Notes: generated by a model from the sequence alone, not told the origin. Positions 45,401 to 53,840 are shown, counted from the stretch's first letter. The stretch is 64,000 bases of DNA from JAKVJE01 sp047722305 (GCA_047722305.1 JBDNYM010000001.1:62001-126000), one strand, 5' to 3'. Numbers and translations are program-made.

Positions 45401-46233
45401 TGCTGCTCGGCGGCGCTCAGCCGCCCGAACAGGGGCAGCACCTCGGTGAAGCGGTGGCGCCCGGAGAGCGCCTTGGCGGCATCCCGGATGTCGGCCTCGG
45501 TGGGGAAGAACACCAGGATGTCGCCGGACGGCTCGGTCATGAGCTCGTCGACGGCCGCCCCGACGCCCTCCAGCAGCGACATCCCCGACTCGACCGGGTC
45601 CTCGTAGCGGACCTCCACCGGGTAGGTGCGGCCCGACACCTCAATGATCGGGGCGTCGCCGAAGTGGTGCGAGAAGCGCTCCACGTCGATGGTGGCCGAG
45701 GTGATGATGAGCTTGAGGTCCGGCCGCCGCGGCAGGATGCGGGTGAGGCAGCCGAGCAGGAAGTCGATGTTCAGGCTGCGCTCATGGGCCTCGTCGATGA
45801 TGATCGTGTCGTAGGCGTACAGCTTGGGGTCGTGGCGCAGCTCGGCCAGCAGGATGCCGTCGGTCATCACCTTCACCCGGGTCTCGGGCCCGACCCGATC
45901 GGTGAACCGCACCTGGTAGCCGATGGTCTCGCCCAGCCGGGTGCCGGTCTCGTCGGCCAGCCGCTCGGCGATGGTGTGGGCGGCGATGCGCCGGGGCTGC
46001 GTGTGCCCGATGAGGCGGCGGCGGGTCTTCCCGCCGCGCTGCACCGGTCGTCCTCGACCCAGCTCCAAGCACATCTTGGGGATCTGGGTGGTCTTGCCCG
46101 AGCCGGTCTCGCCGGCGATGATGACCACCTGGTGGTCGCGGATGGCGGCCATGATCTCGTCATGGCGGGCGGAGACCGGCAGCTCCGGGGGGTACTCCAG
46201 GCGCGGTTCGGCGAGCGGTCTGGAGGTGGGCAT
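42418..46233 (-). CDS. hrpA: ATP-dependent RNA helicase HrpA
   Basis: A 1271-residue DEAH-box helicase close to the usual HrpA length. Motifs: GETGSGKT (41-48), DEAHERS, SATID, and QRAGRCGR, followed by the helicase-associated, OB-fold and HrpA-specific DUF3418 C-terminal regions. HrpA acts on stalled or collided ribosomes and on RNA structures. The ATG at 46233 is chosen because homology begins just after it; the frame runs 143 codons further upstream across the YbaB-like gene on the other strand, which is not plausible coding. Single-gene unit. Confidence 0.92.
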   Translation of the reverse strand: MPTSRPLAEPRLEYPPELPVSARHDEIMAAIRDHQVVIIAGETGSGKTTQIPKMCLELGRGRPVQRGGKTRRRLIGHTQPRRIAAHTIAERLADETGTRLGETIGYQVRFTDRVGPETRVKVMTDGILLAELRHDPKLYAYDTIIIDEAHERSLNIDFLLGCLTRILPRRPDLKLIITSATIDVERFSHHFGDAPIIEVSGRTYPVEVRYEDPVESGMSLLEGVGAAVDELMTEPSGDILVFFPTEADIRDAAKALSGRHRFTEVLPLFGRLSAAEQHRVFERTRTPGVRRRIVLATNVAETSLTVPGIRYVIDTGTARISRFTRGGVQRLPIEPISQASADQRAGRCGRVADGICIRLYSQDDYDRRPRFTDPEILRTNLASVVLQMAVMRLGEIEDFPFLQPPEHRQIAAGLDTLQELGAVEPGRGATRLTDVGREMADLPLDPRLARMLIEARARGCAEDVEAIVAFLTVQDPRERPREAQEAADQAHARFRDQTSDFLTVLNLWDHVSEQRDALSSSAFRRLCRREFLSYMRVREWFDLVAQLRRARHRPRHQTEPVPVPAVPRTRPQRRAASAGASSRHDGDAVHLSLLAGLLSQLGLHDEQRHNYLGAHGAHFWVHPGSALFKKQPAGIMTAELVETSRMYARTSAAIPLEWAEPFAERCGLARHQYAEPHWSRRRGAVVAAEKVTLYGLPIVSNRTALFAHVDAELARELFIRGALVEGDWETRHAFFRDNQRTRAKVEELENRTRSRLAVDDEALFAFYDERIPAGIADQRSFDAWWKQKRREHPDLLTLDLDDVLEDDSPADLRAYPSTWRQDAIDLRLQYRFDPGADSDGVNADVPLAVLPQLTPAGFDWLVPGMREELVQALIRSLPKQWRRHAVPAADFARKVIAALPAAPDGRPFTEAVGQVLERLTGQRIPPEAWDADRLPSHLRLTFRVLDAQGRALAESTDLDALQRDFAEQAQASVERTHSPLEQSGLTSWTLPGLPAEETQRIAGSAVRVWPALVDEGDTAGVRVFADEDEAHRAHWRGLSRLVRCAAHPPVPFVLSHLTTAERLAVAAGPYRSPTALGEDAAAALVDAQVAAADAWAVRDAEAFSRLATAADAAVGAGLAGIVQTAAAALGAAREANRAIAGIRSPRLLPVAADLRAQVDGLVFDGFVRAVGVRQLRELPRYLRAAARRAQRVVEQPGRDPLSQISRAQSLLAEAGAPERGITFAEAVADGRDRDWKARWMLEEFRVSVSAQDLGTAEPVSLQRLGTLLRGR

Positions 46234-46444
46234 GGGTGCCAGTCTACGAGGGCGGGCCGCTGCGGCGCGGGAGCCGTCCGTCCGCTGCGCCGGTGGCGAG
46301 GCCTCCGGGGGCTCGTTGCGGACCGGGGCCTGGAGAGGGTCTGCCGGGGAAGGACGCGGCAGCGGGAACCTCCGCCCTGGAGAGTTTTCCACAGGCAGCC
46401 GCCTGGGCCGTTTTTCCCACATGGCCGTCGCGTAGGTTGGAGGC

Positions 46445-46852
46445 ATGTCCGACTTCAGCGAGCAGATCCAGCGCCAGGTCGAGGAGGCCCGGCAGCGTGC
46501 CGCTGCCGCCCGGGCGTTCGCCGAGCGGACGGAGTCGCTGACCGCTTCGGGGCACAGTCCCCGCGGCGAGGTGGAGGTGACCGTCGATCGGGCCGGACGG
46601 CTGGTGGACATCGCCTTCTCCTCGCGAGCGCTGGAGGACGTGTCGGCCGGCGCCCTGCGCACGCAGGTGCTGCAGGCGACGGCGAAAGCCCAGGCGCGCG
46701 TCCACGCGGCGGCGATCCGCCTGGCCGAGGACGCGTTCGGGCGGGACTCCGCTACGACGGCGATGTTCCGGGAGCAGTTCCCGGGCCCATCGCTCGGCGG
46801 CCGCGACGAGGACGAATTCAGGGGCGACTCGCGCGGCGGGCTGCTGGGCTGA
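46445..46852 (+). CDS. YbaB/EbfC-family DNA-binding protein
   Basis: A 135-residue protein with the YbaB fold pattern: an N-terminal helix (QIQRQVEEARQRAAAARAFA), a beta segment GEVEVTVDRAGRLVDIAF and a C-terminal helix. YbaB-like proteins of this length are commonly the first gene of type VII secretion-associated (ESX/WXG) loci in actinobacteria. It sits 25 bp before the WXG-like gene. TAGGTT ends 6 nt before the ATG, and GGAGG also precedes it, so it could use either leaderless or SD initiation. Confidence 0.75.
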   Translation: MSDFSEQIQRQVEEARQRAAAARAFAERTESLTASGHSPRGEVEVTVDRAGRLVDIAFSSRALEDVSAGALRTQVLQATAKAQARVHAAAIRLAEDAFGRDSATTAMFREQFPGPSLGGRDEDEFRGDSRGGLLG

Positions 46853-46877
46853 GGGCCGGACCGAGGGGAGCGCCGCG

Positions 46878-47201
46878 ATGGCTGGAGAGATCAGGGCCGA
46901 CCCGGACATCCTGCGCGGCCATGCGCGTGGGGTGTCGGTGCTCGCGGAAGACCTGGACGACGCCCTGGCTGCGGCCCAAAGCGTCAATCTGGGCGGTGGC
47001 GCGTTCGGCGTGCTGTGCGCGTTCCTGGTGCCCCCGGCGGGCCTCGCCTCGTCGATGGCGGTCGCCTCGCTGCGCAGCGCGGGCTCGATGCTGCGACGCG
47101 CCGCCGCGGAAGTGAACGGCTGGGCGGACGATGCCGACGAGACGGAGTCCCAGATCGTGTCGGACATCCGGGCGATCGCCGCCGCGCTGGACGGGGCGTG
47201 A
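46878..47201 (+). CDS. WXG100/EspC-like type VII secretion target protein
   Basis: A 107-residue, Ala-rich, mostly helical protein: ADPDILRGHARGVSVLAEDL in the first helix, a Gly turn, then a second helix ending NGWADDADETESQIVSDIRA. This two-helix hairpin and the gene position before a large toxin fit the EspC/WXG-like partners that guide toxins to a type VII secretion machine. The classical W-x-G turn is not present. It starts 25 bp after the YbaB-like gene and ends 6 nt before the toxin gene. Confidence 0.65.
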   Translation: MAGEIRADPDILRGHARGVSVLAEDLDDALAAAQSVNLGGGAFGVLCAFLVPPAGLASSMAVASLRSAGSMLRRAAAEVNGWADDADETESQIVSDIRAIAAALDGA

Positions 47202-47207
47202 TCGCAC

Positions 47208-48485
47208 GTGTCGGGTGAATCGCTGATCGCCGCGCCGCGGGACACCGCGTCTCCGCTGAGCGGCACCCTGCTGCTGGAGGACGGCGCCGGCTTGGTGTCG
47301 GCGATCAACAGCCGCAGCTGGGTGGACGCGGCGGTGAGCGGTGCCGCCACGGGCCTCGATGTGGCCGCCGCGGTGGCCAACCCGCTGGCGACGGTGGTGG
47401 CGATGGGTGTGGGATGGGTGCTCGACCACATCGAACCGCTGAAATCCTGGCTCAACGACCTGACCGGCGATGCGGGGCAGGTGCAGGCCTTCGCCGCCAC
47501 CTGGCACAACATCGACACCGCCGTCGGAGAGCTGGCCGCGCGGCTGGAGCGCCGGGTGACCGGCGACCTGTACGAGCTCGCCGGGGCGGCCGCCGACGCC
47601 TATCGCGCCCTGCAGGCGGACCTCGCCAAGATGCTCGGCGCGGCCGGCACCTGGGCCGGTGCGATGGGGACGGGGCTGGAGATCGCGGCGACCATCGTGC
47701 AGGCGGTGCACGACATCGTCCGCGACGCGATCAGCCAGATCGTGGGGATGGCGGTGCAGTCCGCCGCGGAAGTGGCGTTGAGCGTCGGGCTGGCCACCCC
47801 GGCCGTGGTGGCCCAGGTGGCCACGAAGACCGCGAGCATGGCCGCCAGCATCGGGCGCAAGGTGACCGGGGTGGAGCGGTCGCTCCGGTCGCTGGAAGGC
47901 CTGCTGGAGAAGCTGAAAGGGCTCTTCCACGACCTCGGCGGGAAGCTCGACGGCGTCCTGCACGGCGGGGGAGGAGAGGCCGCCCGCGCCGGGCGGACGG
48001 GGGCGGCTGCCGCCCCTGCTGTTGAAAGCAGTGAGTTTGATCATTTCGTGGCGTTCTTCGATGGGGAGAGTTATAAGAAGTATTGGAATTCTTCGGACTC
48101 CACGCTCGGTCCGCGCGATAAATCATTCTTCGTCATGCCGGTGGAGGACAGTGCTGCTGTGCATAATGCGGGGGATGCCGCACGCTATACCGGGATGTCT
48201 CCTGCTACCCAACGGGCATATACGCAGGGTGGGGACGTTTACGGGATTTCCTTCCCAGCCGCCGGTTATTCGGCCAGGCTTCCTACGGCAGAAGATGCCG
48301 GCCATTGGGCACATTTTCTGGAGGGCGGTCACACGGCAGTCAGGACGGAGGGTCCCAAAGGAGGATTTCTCATCAACCCGACCCGGGAACGGGTGATTCC
48401 TGGAGGGGGCAAGATACCAGCGGGTGCCGTCATCTTCAAACTTGGGTCGCAGGGTGAATGGATAATCGTGAGGAGGTCTTCCTGA
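47208..48485 (+). CDS. Polymorphic toxin with type VII secretion-type N-terminus
   Basis: A 425-residue protein. Residues 1 to about 265 are Ala-rich, helical and high in G+C (LDVAAAVANPLATVVAMGVG, then DLYELAGAAADAYRALQADL). A Gly/Ala linker precedes a C-terminal domain of about 150 residues (from FDHFVAFFDGESYKKYW) encoded by clearly lower-G+C DNA. That domain includes GDVYGISFP, GHWAHFLEGGHTAVRTEG and FLINPTRE. I do not recognise its activity. The abrupt compositional switch is typical of toxin-tip exchange in polymorphic toxins. Its stop overlaps the next ATG. Confidence 0.7.
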   Translation: MSGESLIAAPRDTASPLSGTLLLEDGAGLVSAINSRSWVDAAVSGAATGLDVAAAVANPLATVVAMGVGWVLDHIEPLKSWLNDLTGDAGQVQAFAATWHNIDTAVGELAARLERRVTGDLYELAGAAADAYRALQADLAKMLGAAGTWAGAMGTGLEIAATIVQAVHDIVRDAISQIVGMAVQSAAEVALSVGLATPAVVAQVATKTASMAASIGRKVTGVERSLRSLEGLLEKLKGLFHDLGGKLDGVLHGGGGEAARAGRTGAAAAPAVESSEFDHFVAFFDGESYKKYWNSSDSTLGPRDKSFFVMPVEDSAAVHNAGDAARYTGMSPATQRAYTQGGDVYGISFPAAGYSARLPTAEDAGHWAHFLEGGHTAVRTEGPKGGFLINPTRERVIPGGGKIPAGAVIFKLGSQGEWIIVRRSS

Positions 48486-48700
48486 TGGAATTCGATGAAC
48501 AGGGATGCGACGTCTGCAGGCAACAGTGGCTGTCCGGATCGCATCCACGGGAGTTGTTCACTTTTGCACCGGGGCAGGTGAGCTTCTACCAGTGCGATTT
48601 GTGTGGAGCATACTGGGAAGAGACAGACAGATACGCCGTACAGGTTGATCAGGACCGAGTTCAGAAATGTCGAGAACTTCTTGAAGGGAAAACCAGGTGA
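48485..48700 (+). CDS. Small double-CxxC protein, candidate immunity protein (copy 1)
   Basis: A 71-residue protein with two CxxC pairs (GCDVCRQQW and QCDLCGAYW), probably a zinc ribbon. The ATG shares a base with the toxin stop (TGATG) and AGGAGG lies 8 nt upstream, so it is translationally coupled to the toxin. This makes it the best candidate for the cognate immunity protein. It is related to the product of 49160-49408. Low G+C for this genome. Confidence 0.65.
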   Translation: MEFDEQGCDVCRQQWLSGSHPRELFTFAPGQVSFYQCDLCGAYWEETDRYAVQVDQDRVQKCRELLEGKTR

Positions 48701-49080
48701 CTGATTTCGTTGGTCTTTGCATTCAGGCAGCGCATCGGGGAGCGATGCCGGTAGAACAACTGCTCTGGGTGGTAAGTGGGGCTGAATTTGTGATTCTCGT
48801 TACTCCGGAGAGTGCGCAGTCTGGGGATCGGTCCGGTGTGGCACCGCAGATTATCACTGACGGTAGATCTCAGTTCGTATTGCTCTACACCAGCCAGGAT
48901 ATCGCGGCCTCCGGTCAATGGAGGTCGGGCAATTTCTCAACAGTTCGCGGATTCCAGGTCTTTGCAAACCTCCCTGACGGGGTAGGTCTCGTGATCAATC
49001 CTGAAACTGCGCAAGGATTCGAGATGTCAGCGCCCGGGGTCTCGGCTTTCAAACAAAAGCTGCGACCCGTCATCGGTTGA
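48697..49080 (+). CDS. SseB-family protein, candidate immunity-locus member
   Basis: A 127-residue protein following the SseB N-terminal domain pattern: EFVILVTPESA, FVLLYTSQDIAA, then LPDGVGLVINPETAQGFEMS. SseB-like proteins are frequent in immunity positions of polymorphic toxin loci in Gram-positive bacteria. The GTG start overlaps the stop of the preceding gene (GTGA). G+C content is low, as for the other genes of this tail. Confidence 0.7.
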   Translation: MTDFVGLCIQAAHRGAMPVEQLLWVVSGAEFVILVTPESAQSGDRSGVAPQIITDGRSQFVLLYTSQDIAASGQWRSGNFSTVRGFQVFANLPDGVGLVINPETAQGFEMSAPGVSAFKQKLRPVIG

Positions 49081-49159
49081 AGATATGTATAAATGATCAA
49101 CTATCGTTCGGTAGACATCAGTCGCTTGGTGTTGAGCTCGCGATCGACGAGGCGAAAAT

Positions 49160-49408
49160 ATGACGTCCATCCCCTTTGATGATGCCGGCTGCGAGCGGTG
49201 CCGTACCTACTGGTTGGCTGGCATGGAGGGCGATGCCCTGCATCCGATCGCGACGAAGACCTTTGGCACTGACCTGTATCGCTGTGAGGCATGCAGGCAG
49301 TTCTGGGAGAACAACCCCGGGGGATACCCCGGGGCGGTGACCGTCGATGCGGCTCGCCTGTTGGCGGCGCATCCTGAAAGCATCGGCGGAGAAAGAACCA
49401 CAGACTGA
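49160..49408 (+). CDS. Small double-CxxC protein (copy 2, paralogue)
   Basis: An 82-residue protein with the same plan as the product of 48485-48700: GCERCRTYWLAG, RCEACRQFWENN. Identity in the Cys-containing parts is clear (GC..CR..WL.G, then C..C...W). The C-terminus is different and richer in Ala. GAGG lies about 9 nt before the ATG. It is probably an immunity paralogue for another toxin allele. Confidence 0.6.
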   Translation: MTSIPFDDAGCERCRTYWLAGMEGDALHPIATKTFGTDLYRCEACRQFWENNPGGYPGAVTVDAARLLAAHPESIGGERTTD

Positions 49409-49470
49409 GGGGTGCATCTTGCATATCAGCGTGGCTACCTGATGTGGCTCAGAGAACGAGCAGGTGTGGA

Positions 49471-49733
49471 ATGGACCGGATGACTGCCCCGCGGATCATT
49501 GCGGAAGAGGACTTTAAATATAGAGTGTTCCTTTCAGCACCTGACAACGCCTTGGATGCGGTTGTCATGAGGAGACCTCTGACGGATATCGTGTGTACAA
49601 CACGGATGAGCGCGCCGCAGTGGACGAGAATTCGATTCCGATCTTCTCGGAGGAGAGCTCGGCATTGACGGAATTCGTAGAACGACTGCGGGCTTGGAAT
49701 GAATATCTGCGACTGAGGAATACCAACAGCTAA
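49471..49733 (+). pseudogene. Frameshifted small gene, probable immunity-gene remnant
   Basis: The first frame reads IIAEEDFKYRVFLSAPDNAL to about 49570. The second frame then continues as ETSDGYRVYNTDERAAV and FVERLRAWNEYLRLRNTNS to a TAA at 49731-49733. Joining the two at about 49565-49580 gives one plausible ~85-residue protein, so one frameshift has broken the gene. The sequence of the second part resembles small immunity-type proteins but no family is certain. The start may be the ATG at 49471 or the GTG at 49444. Confidence 0.55.
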
Positions 49734-49768
49734 ATTGGTCGACTTTCGGTGTCGGAGACGAGGACAGT

Positions 49769-50032
49769 ATGGACCCACGCGATTCGTTCTCTTCACGCCA
49801 TGACCGGTACTCGTTGGGCTTCGATGAAGACTCTGGGAAGTACTATGTGTCGTTTCCAGTCAGCACTGGAATCGTTGACTACGAGGAATACTACGCGTTG
49901 ACAGCGGAGCAGTATCAGCGGTTCTCAGATCGCCAGGACCTCGCGCTCCAATTCGTTGATTCGTGCCGTCAGCGACAGCATGATGACTTGCTGATTCAGA
50001 AGCCAGGCTGGAACCGCGGTACTCCAGTGTGA
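49769..50032 (+). CDS. Small conserved-looking protein, candidate immunity protein
   Basis: An 87-residue acidic protein: YSLGFDEDSGKYYVSFPVST, VDYEEYYALTAEQYQRF, and a C-terminal DLLIQKPGWNRGTP. Proteins of this pattern occur as last genes of polymorphic toxin loci. GAGG is 6-7 nt upstream of the ATG. It is the last gene of the toxin locus, convergent with the DUF2207 gene. Confidence 0.6.
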   Translation: MDPRDSFSSRHDRYSLGFDEDSGKYYVSFPVSTGIVDYEEYYALTAEQYQRFSDRQDLALQFVDSCRQRQHDDLLIQKPGWNRGTPV

Positions 50033-50076
50033 GCTGCCGAGAATAGCCCCGGATCGGGCACTGATCGCATCCTCGG

Positions 50077-51909
50077 TCAGCGGCCCCCGCCGCCGCCGCC
50101 GCCGCCTCCGCCGCCGGCGAACCCACCGCCGCCCGAGAACCCGCTCGACGAGGACGAGCTGCTGGCCACCGCCCCGGAGCCCGAGGTCAGCGAGCTGGAC
50201 AGCCCGTGGATCGCGCCGACGAACACCCCGGTCGTGAACGGGTCGGGGCCGGATGCCCAGCTCGGCTGCGTGCCGGTCCGCTCGTAGAGCGCGCCGAGGG
50301 CACGCGACCAGCTCTTCTCCTGCCCGAACAGCGCGGCGTAGGGGAGCAGCCGCTCGTAGAGGTGCACCAGCTCCGCGCCGGTGGGCATGGTGCGGCGCTG
50401 GGCCCCGGCCGCCGACTGCAGCACCTGCAGCCGGCGCTCCTCGGCGACGTCGATGAAGAGGCGGAGCCCTTGCAGATGCTCACGCGCTTCGGCTCCGGCC
50501 GCCGTCAGCTGCGAGGGGCGGGCGAAGAGCACGAACAGATCGACCACCAGGGCGCCGACCCCGCACAGGAGGGCCGTCCAGCTCAGCGGTCCCGATGCCC
50601 CGGCCATCCCGAGGACGGCGCTGAGAGCAATCGCCGCTCCTGGGGCCCCGAGGGCCGCGACTCGCGCCCAACCGGGCAGGGGGCGCGTGGGGCGGGCTCG
50701 CAGCCCTTGGCGGCGCATCCGAGCGGGGAGTTCGGACAGCGTCGTGCCGATGGCGTCGCCGCGGTGCTTCGGCCCGTCGGTGAGCGACGTCGTCACGCCT
50801 GGTGCGGGAGTCTGAGGCGAGAAGATGTTGCCGACCACCTTCGTCTCGAGGTCGTCGAGCCCGTCCGGGCGCAGCAACTGCAAGTCGTAGTCGGTGCCGA
50901 GCAGTCGCTGCCGGCCCTGGATGAGGTGCGCGTTGCCGCGGACGGCCAAGTCGAGGATGAAGGCGGTCAGGGCCCGCGCCGAGTGGGCCGCGCCCATCAG
51001 GTCACCGGCCTCGAACACGGACAGCCCGGCTGGCGGCTCGTACTGGGCCACGACGATGCCGCGCCCCGGGGCGTCGCGCCAGTGGCGCAGCCGGGCGATG
51101 AGCGCCGTGATGAACCCGGCGATCGCCAGCAGGATGCCGGCTGCGCCCATCCCGATCGCCCACGGCTGGGATGCGGGTGCGATCGGCACGGTGAACGTGC
51201 CGGTGCGGAACGACACTCCGATGGTCATGGTCTGCTCGGGGCCGAGATCGGTCGTCGAAGCGGCGAACCGGGTGTCGTCGCCGGTGGCGGGCTGAGTGCG
51301 GCACGGCGTCGTGGACCCGCCGGCCCCGGCCACGCACAGCGTCTGCGGCTGCCTGCGGGCGGTCAGCTCGGACCCCATCCGCACCGTGGCGGCGACCGAG
51401 CCGAACCGCTGCGCCCACTGGGTGCCGTTCACATCCCAGTAGAACTCCTGGTTGCCGGTCTTCGCATCGGTCGAGATGACGTTGCGCTGGGTATAGGTGA
51501 TGATGAAGGTGTGGCGGCCGCGCAGGTAGGTGTCGTTCCCGACCGAGATCTTGACGTCGCCGCCGGAGGAGTCGATCTGGTACGGCACCGGGGCGCCGTT
51601 CTGGTCGGTGACGGAGGCGACGCGGACGTGGGTGTTCACCCCCTTGTACTCGACGGGGATGCGGCGGATGATGCCGCGGTTCTGATCGAAGTCGGGGAAG
51701 ACGGGGGTGAGCGTCTCGACGGTCTTCAGCCGGGAGGTCCCGTCGGCGGCGCGCGACAGCGTGTAGTCGGCGGCGAACGAGTCGAACGCGAAGTCGTCCA
51801 CGCCGGCCCAAGCCGGACGCGGCGCCGGCATCAGGATGAGGGCGAGGGCGAGCAGGAGCAGCGCGCCGATCGCGATCGGCGTCCGGGCGGCGATTGACAG
51901 GCGTCTCAC
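50077..51909 (-). CDS. DUF2207 membrane protein with Gly/Ser-rich tail
   Basis: A 610-residue protein. A signal peptide or signal anchor (residues about 10-35) precedes a ~190-residue extracytoplasmic domain matching DUF2207 (ENRGIIRRIPVEYKG-like start, then FIITYTQRNVIS, WDVNGTQW). One membrane segment at about 225-245, a cytoplasmic middle and two more segments near 400-450 follow. The protein ends in runs of Ser and then Gly, encoded by repetitive GCC/CCG codons. Role unknown; DUF2207 proteins are predicted membrane proteins widespread in Gram-positives. Confidence 0.82.
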   Translation of the reverse strand: MRRLSIAARTPIAIGALLLLALALILMPAPRPAWAGVDDFAFDSFAADYTLSRAADGTSRLKTVETLTPVFPDFDQNRGIIRRIPVEYKGVNTHVRVASVTDQNGAPVPYQIDSSGGDVKISVGNDTYLRGRHTFIITYTQRNVISTDAKTGNQEFYWDVNGTQWAQRFGSVAATVRMGSELTARRQPQTLCVAGAGGSTTPCRTQPATGDDTRFAASTTDLGPEQTMTIGVSFRTGTFTVPIAPASQPWAIGMGAAGILLAIAGFITALIARLRHWRDAPGRGIVVAQYEPPAGLSVFEAGDLMGAAHSARALTAFILDLAVRGNAHLIQGRQRLLGTDYDLQLLRPDGLDDLETKVVGNIFSPQTPAPGVTTSLTDGPKHRGDAIGTTLSELPARMRRQGLRARPTRPLPGWARVAALGAPGAAIALSAVLGMAGASGPLSWTALLCGVGALVVDLFVLFARPSQLTAAGAEAREHLQGLRLFIDVAEERRLQVLQSAAGAQRRTMPTGAELVHLYERLLPYAALFGQEKSWSRALGALYERTGTQPSWASGPDPFTTGVFVGAIHGLSSSLTSGSGAVASSSSSSSGFSGGGGFAGGGGGGGGGGGR

Positions 51910-52087
51910 AGGACGGAGTCTATGGGCGGGGGCTCCGCGAGACCTGGGCGCTCGCTCGATGCTGCCGGCGGCGGGCGGCAGCCATCGCCGCGAGGTTCAG
52001 GCACCCGTTTGCGGCGCGAGGCTCATGCCGACGGGGGTGCCGGAGCCTCGCATGACGGTGAGGGGGGCTCGCGCCCGCTCAGCCAGC

Positions 52088-53710
52088 TCATCCGGCGACC
52101 GCCTCCCCGGCGTAGAAGCGGCGCAGGTCGGCGGCGAACTTCCGCAGCGCCGGCCCGCTCGTGTACACCATGTGGCCGGCCTCGTAATACGAGCGCTGGA
52201 TGTTGCCGCGCAGCTGCGGCGGCAGGCCCAGGTGGCGCAGGTCGTATTCGGTCTGGTGGAAGGGCGTGGCCTGGTCGTAGTAGCCGTTGGCGACGAGCAC
52301 GCGCAGCCCGGGGTGGCGCACGATGGCGTTGGCGAGGTCGGGCAGCACCAGCGGGTAGGGGACCTCCCGGCCCCAGCCGCTGCGGGAGTGCTCGGGGAGC
52401 CGGTGCTTCCACACCCAGCCTTTGCCCGGCTCGCTGGAGCCCCAGTCGAAGTCGGCGAAGCCGTGGCGCTCGTCGCGCCCGTCCCAGCCGAGCTCGTCGC
52501 GCAGGTAGGCGTTCACCAGGGCGGAGTAGGCGGGGTCGAGGAAGGCGTCGTCGACGACGAAGGTCTCGTCGTCGCTGGCGGCGTCGAGGTCGTACCCGGC
52601 GATCCGTCCGTCGTAGCGGCCGACGATCTTCCGCTCGTCGCGCAGCAGCTCCTTGCGGAAGCGGTGATCGGGCACGCGCAGATCGGAGCGCAGGATGTAG
52701 GCCGGGTCGAGACCGGTCAGCTCGGCGTAGCGCTCGGCTACTGCCCGCGCCGCATCCGCGGGCAGGGCATCTCCCTGGGCGAGGGCGCCGCGCAGCTGCT
52801 GCGAGGCGAACTCGCGGGCGGCGGCGATGTGCTCGGCCAGCGGGCGCCCGCGCCCGGCCCGCTGGTGGTACCAGGCGATCGCGGCGTAGGTGGGGAAGTA
52901 GCCGATGTAGTTCTCGTCGTCCGTCGCCACGGTGTGGGCGTAGTCGAGGATGGCCGACAGCAGCACCAGCCCGTTGAGCGCCACCCCGGCGTCGAGCAGG
53001 GCGGCCGAGAGCGCCGCGCCCCGGGTGGTGCCGTATGACTCGCCGAGGATGAACTTGGGCGAGTTCCAGCGTCGGTGCTCGGTGAGGTAGCGGCGGATGA
53101 AGGCGACGAAGCCGGCGACGTCGCCGTCGACCGACCAGAGCTCGGCCTTGGCCTCCTCGGCGATGGCCGAGAAGCCGGTGCCGGGGGCGTCGATGAACAC
53201 CAGGTCGGTGGCCGGCAGCAGCGACTCGGGGTTGTCGATGAGCTGGTACGGGGCGGGCGGCACGGGCGCCGCCTCGGGGATGGCGATGCGGCGCGGGCCG
53301 ATCGAGCCGAGCAGCAGGAAGGTGGTCGAGCTGCCCGGGCCGCCGTTGAAGGCGAAGGTGACCGGTCGGGCCGGGTCGGGGTGCTTCCCGTCGGGCAGGG
53401 CGACGAAGCTGGCCGAGAACACTTCGGCGGCCGGGTCGGCCTTCTTCGTCGCGATGGGGGCGGTGGCGACGGTGGCCTCGTAGACCCAGGGGGCGCCGTC
53501 GATGACGGTCTCGTGACGGGTCGTGTACGAGACCGGCGCGGGCAGTGGGACGGCCGGGGCCTTGGCCCCCGCCTGATCGGCGCGGGACGAGGTGCCGGCC
53601 GGTGCGGTCGCGGGCGAGCTGGGAGCCGGTGCCGGCTCAGCCGCTGCCGGGGGAGTCCGGGGCTGCGATTGGGGTTGGTCGGCGGTGGCCGCCGGGTGCT
53701 GATCGCTCAC
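52088..53710 (-). CDS. Serine carboxypeptidase-like peptidase (S10 family)
   Basis: A 540-residue alpha/beta-hydrolase of the S10 type: FNGGPGSST forms the oxyanion region, GESYGTTRG holds the nucleophilic Ser, VANGYYDQATPF the Asp, and EAGHMVYTSG the His. The first ~65 residues are Ala/Pro-rich with low complexity and no clear signal peptide, so the location is uncertain. It probably releases C-terminal amino acids from peptides. It is transcribed alone, with the CHY protein gene 130 bp upstream on the same strand. Confidence 0.88.
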   Translation of the reverse strand: MSDQHPAATADQPQSQPRTPPAAAEPAPAPSSPATAPAGTSSRADQAGAKAPAVPLPAPVSYTTRHETVIDGAPWVYEATVATAPIATKKADPAAEVFSASFVALPDGKHPDPARPVTFAFNGGPGSSTTFLLLGSIGPRRIAIPEAAPVPPAPYQLIDNPESLLPATDLVFIDAPGTGFSAIAEEAKAELWSVDGDVAGFVAFIRRYLTEHRRWNSPKFILGESYGTTRGAALSAALLDAGVALNGLVLLSAILDYAHTVATDDENYIGYFPTYAAIAWYHQRAGRGRPLAEHIAAAREFASQQLRGALAQGDALPADAARAVAERYAELTGLDPAYILRSDLRVPDHRFRKELLRDERKIVGRYDGRIAGYDLDAASDDETFVVDDAFLDPAYSALVNAYLRDELGWDGRDERHGFADFDWGSSEPGKGWVWKHRLPEHSRSGWGREVPYPLVLPDLANAIVRHPGLRVLVANGYYDQATPFHQTEYDLRHLGLPPQLRGNIQRSYYEAGHMVYTSGPALRKFAADLRRFYAGEAVAG

Positions 53711-53840
53711 GGGTTGTTCCTTCCTGCTGGGACGGGCGCTCGCGTTCGCAGGCGTTCGTCGAGATCGAATCTCACTATGGCACCGACGCCCCCATGCGGG
53801 CAGACGTCAGGACTCGCGACGCAACATGAGCAGCTGCCGT

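Noticed and set aside
41011..47115. A 2034-codon open frame on the plus strand
   Set aside because: It lies antisense to the MFS and hrpA genes, is made of Arg/Gly/Ala/His-rich low-information sequence, and arises from G+C-rich third positions of the real genes.
50077..50170. Simple-sequence GCC/CCG repeats as a regulatory repeat
   Set aside because: They encode the Gly- and Ser-rich end of the DUF2207 protein in frame, a usual feature of such proteins.
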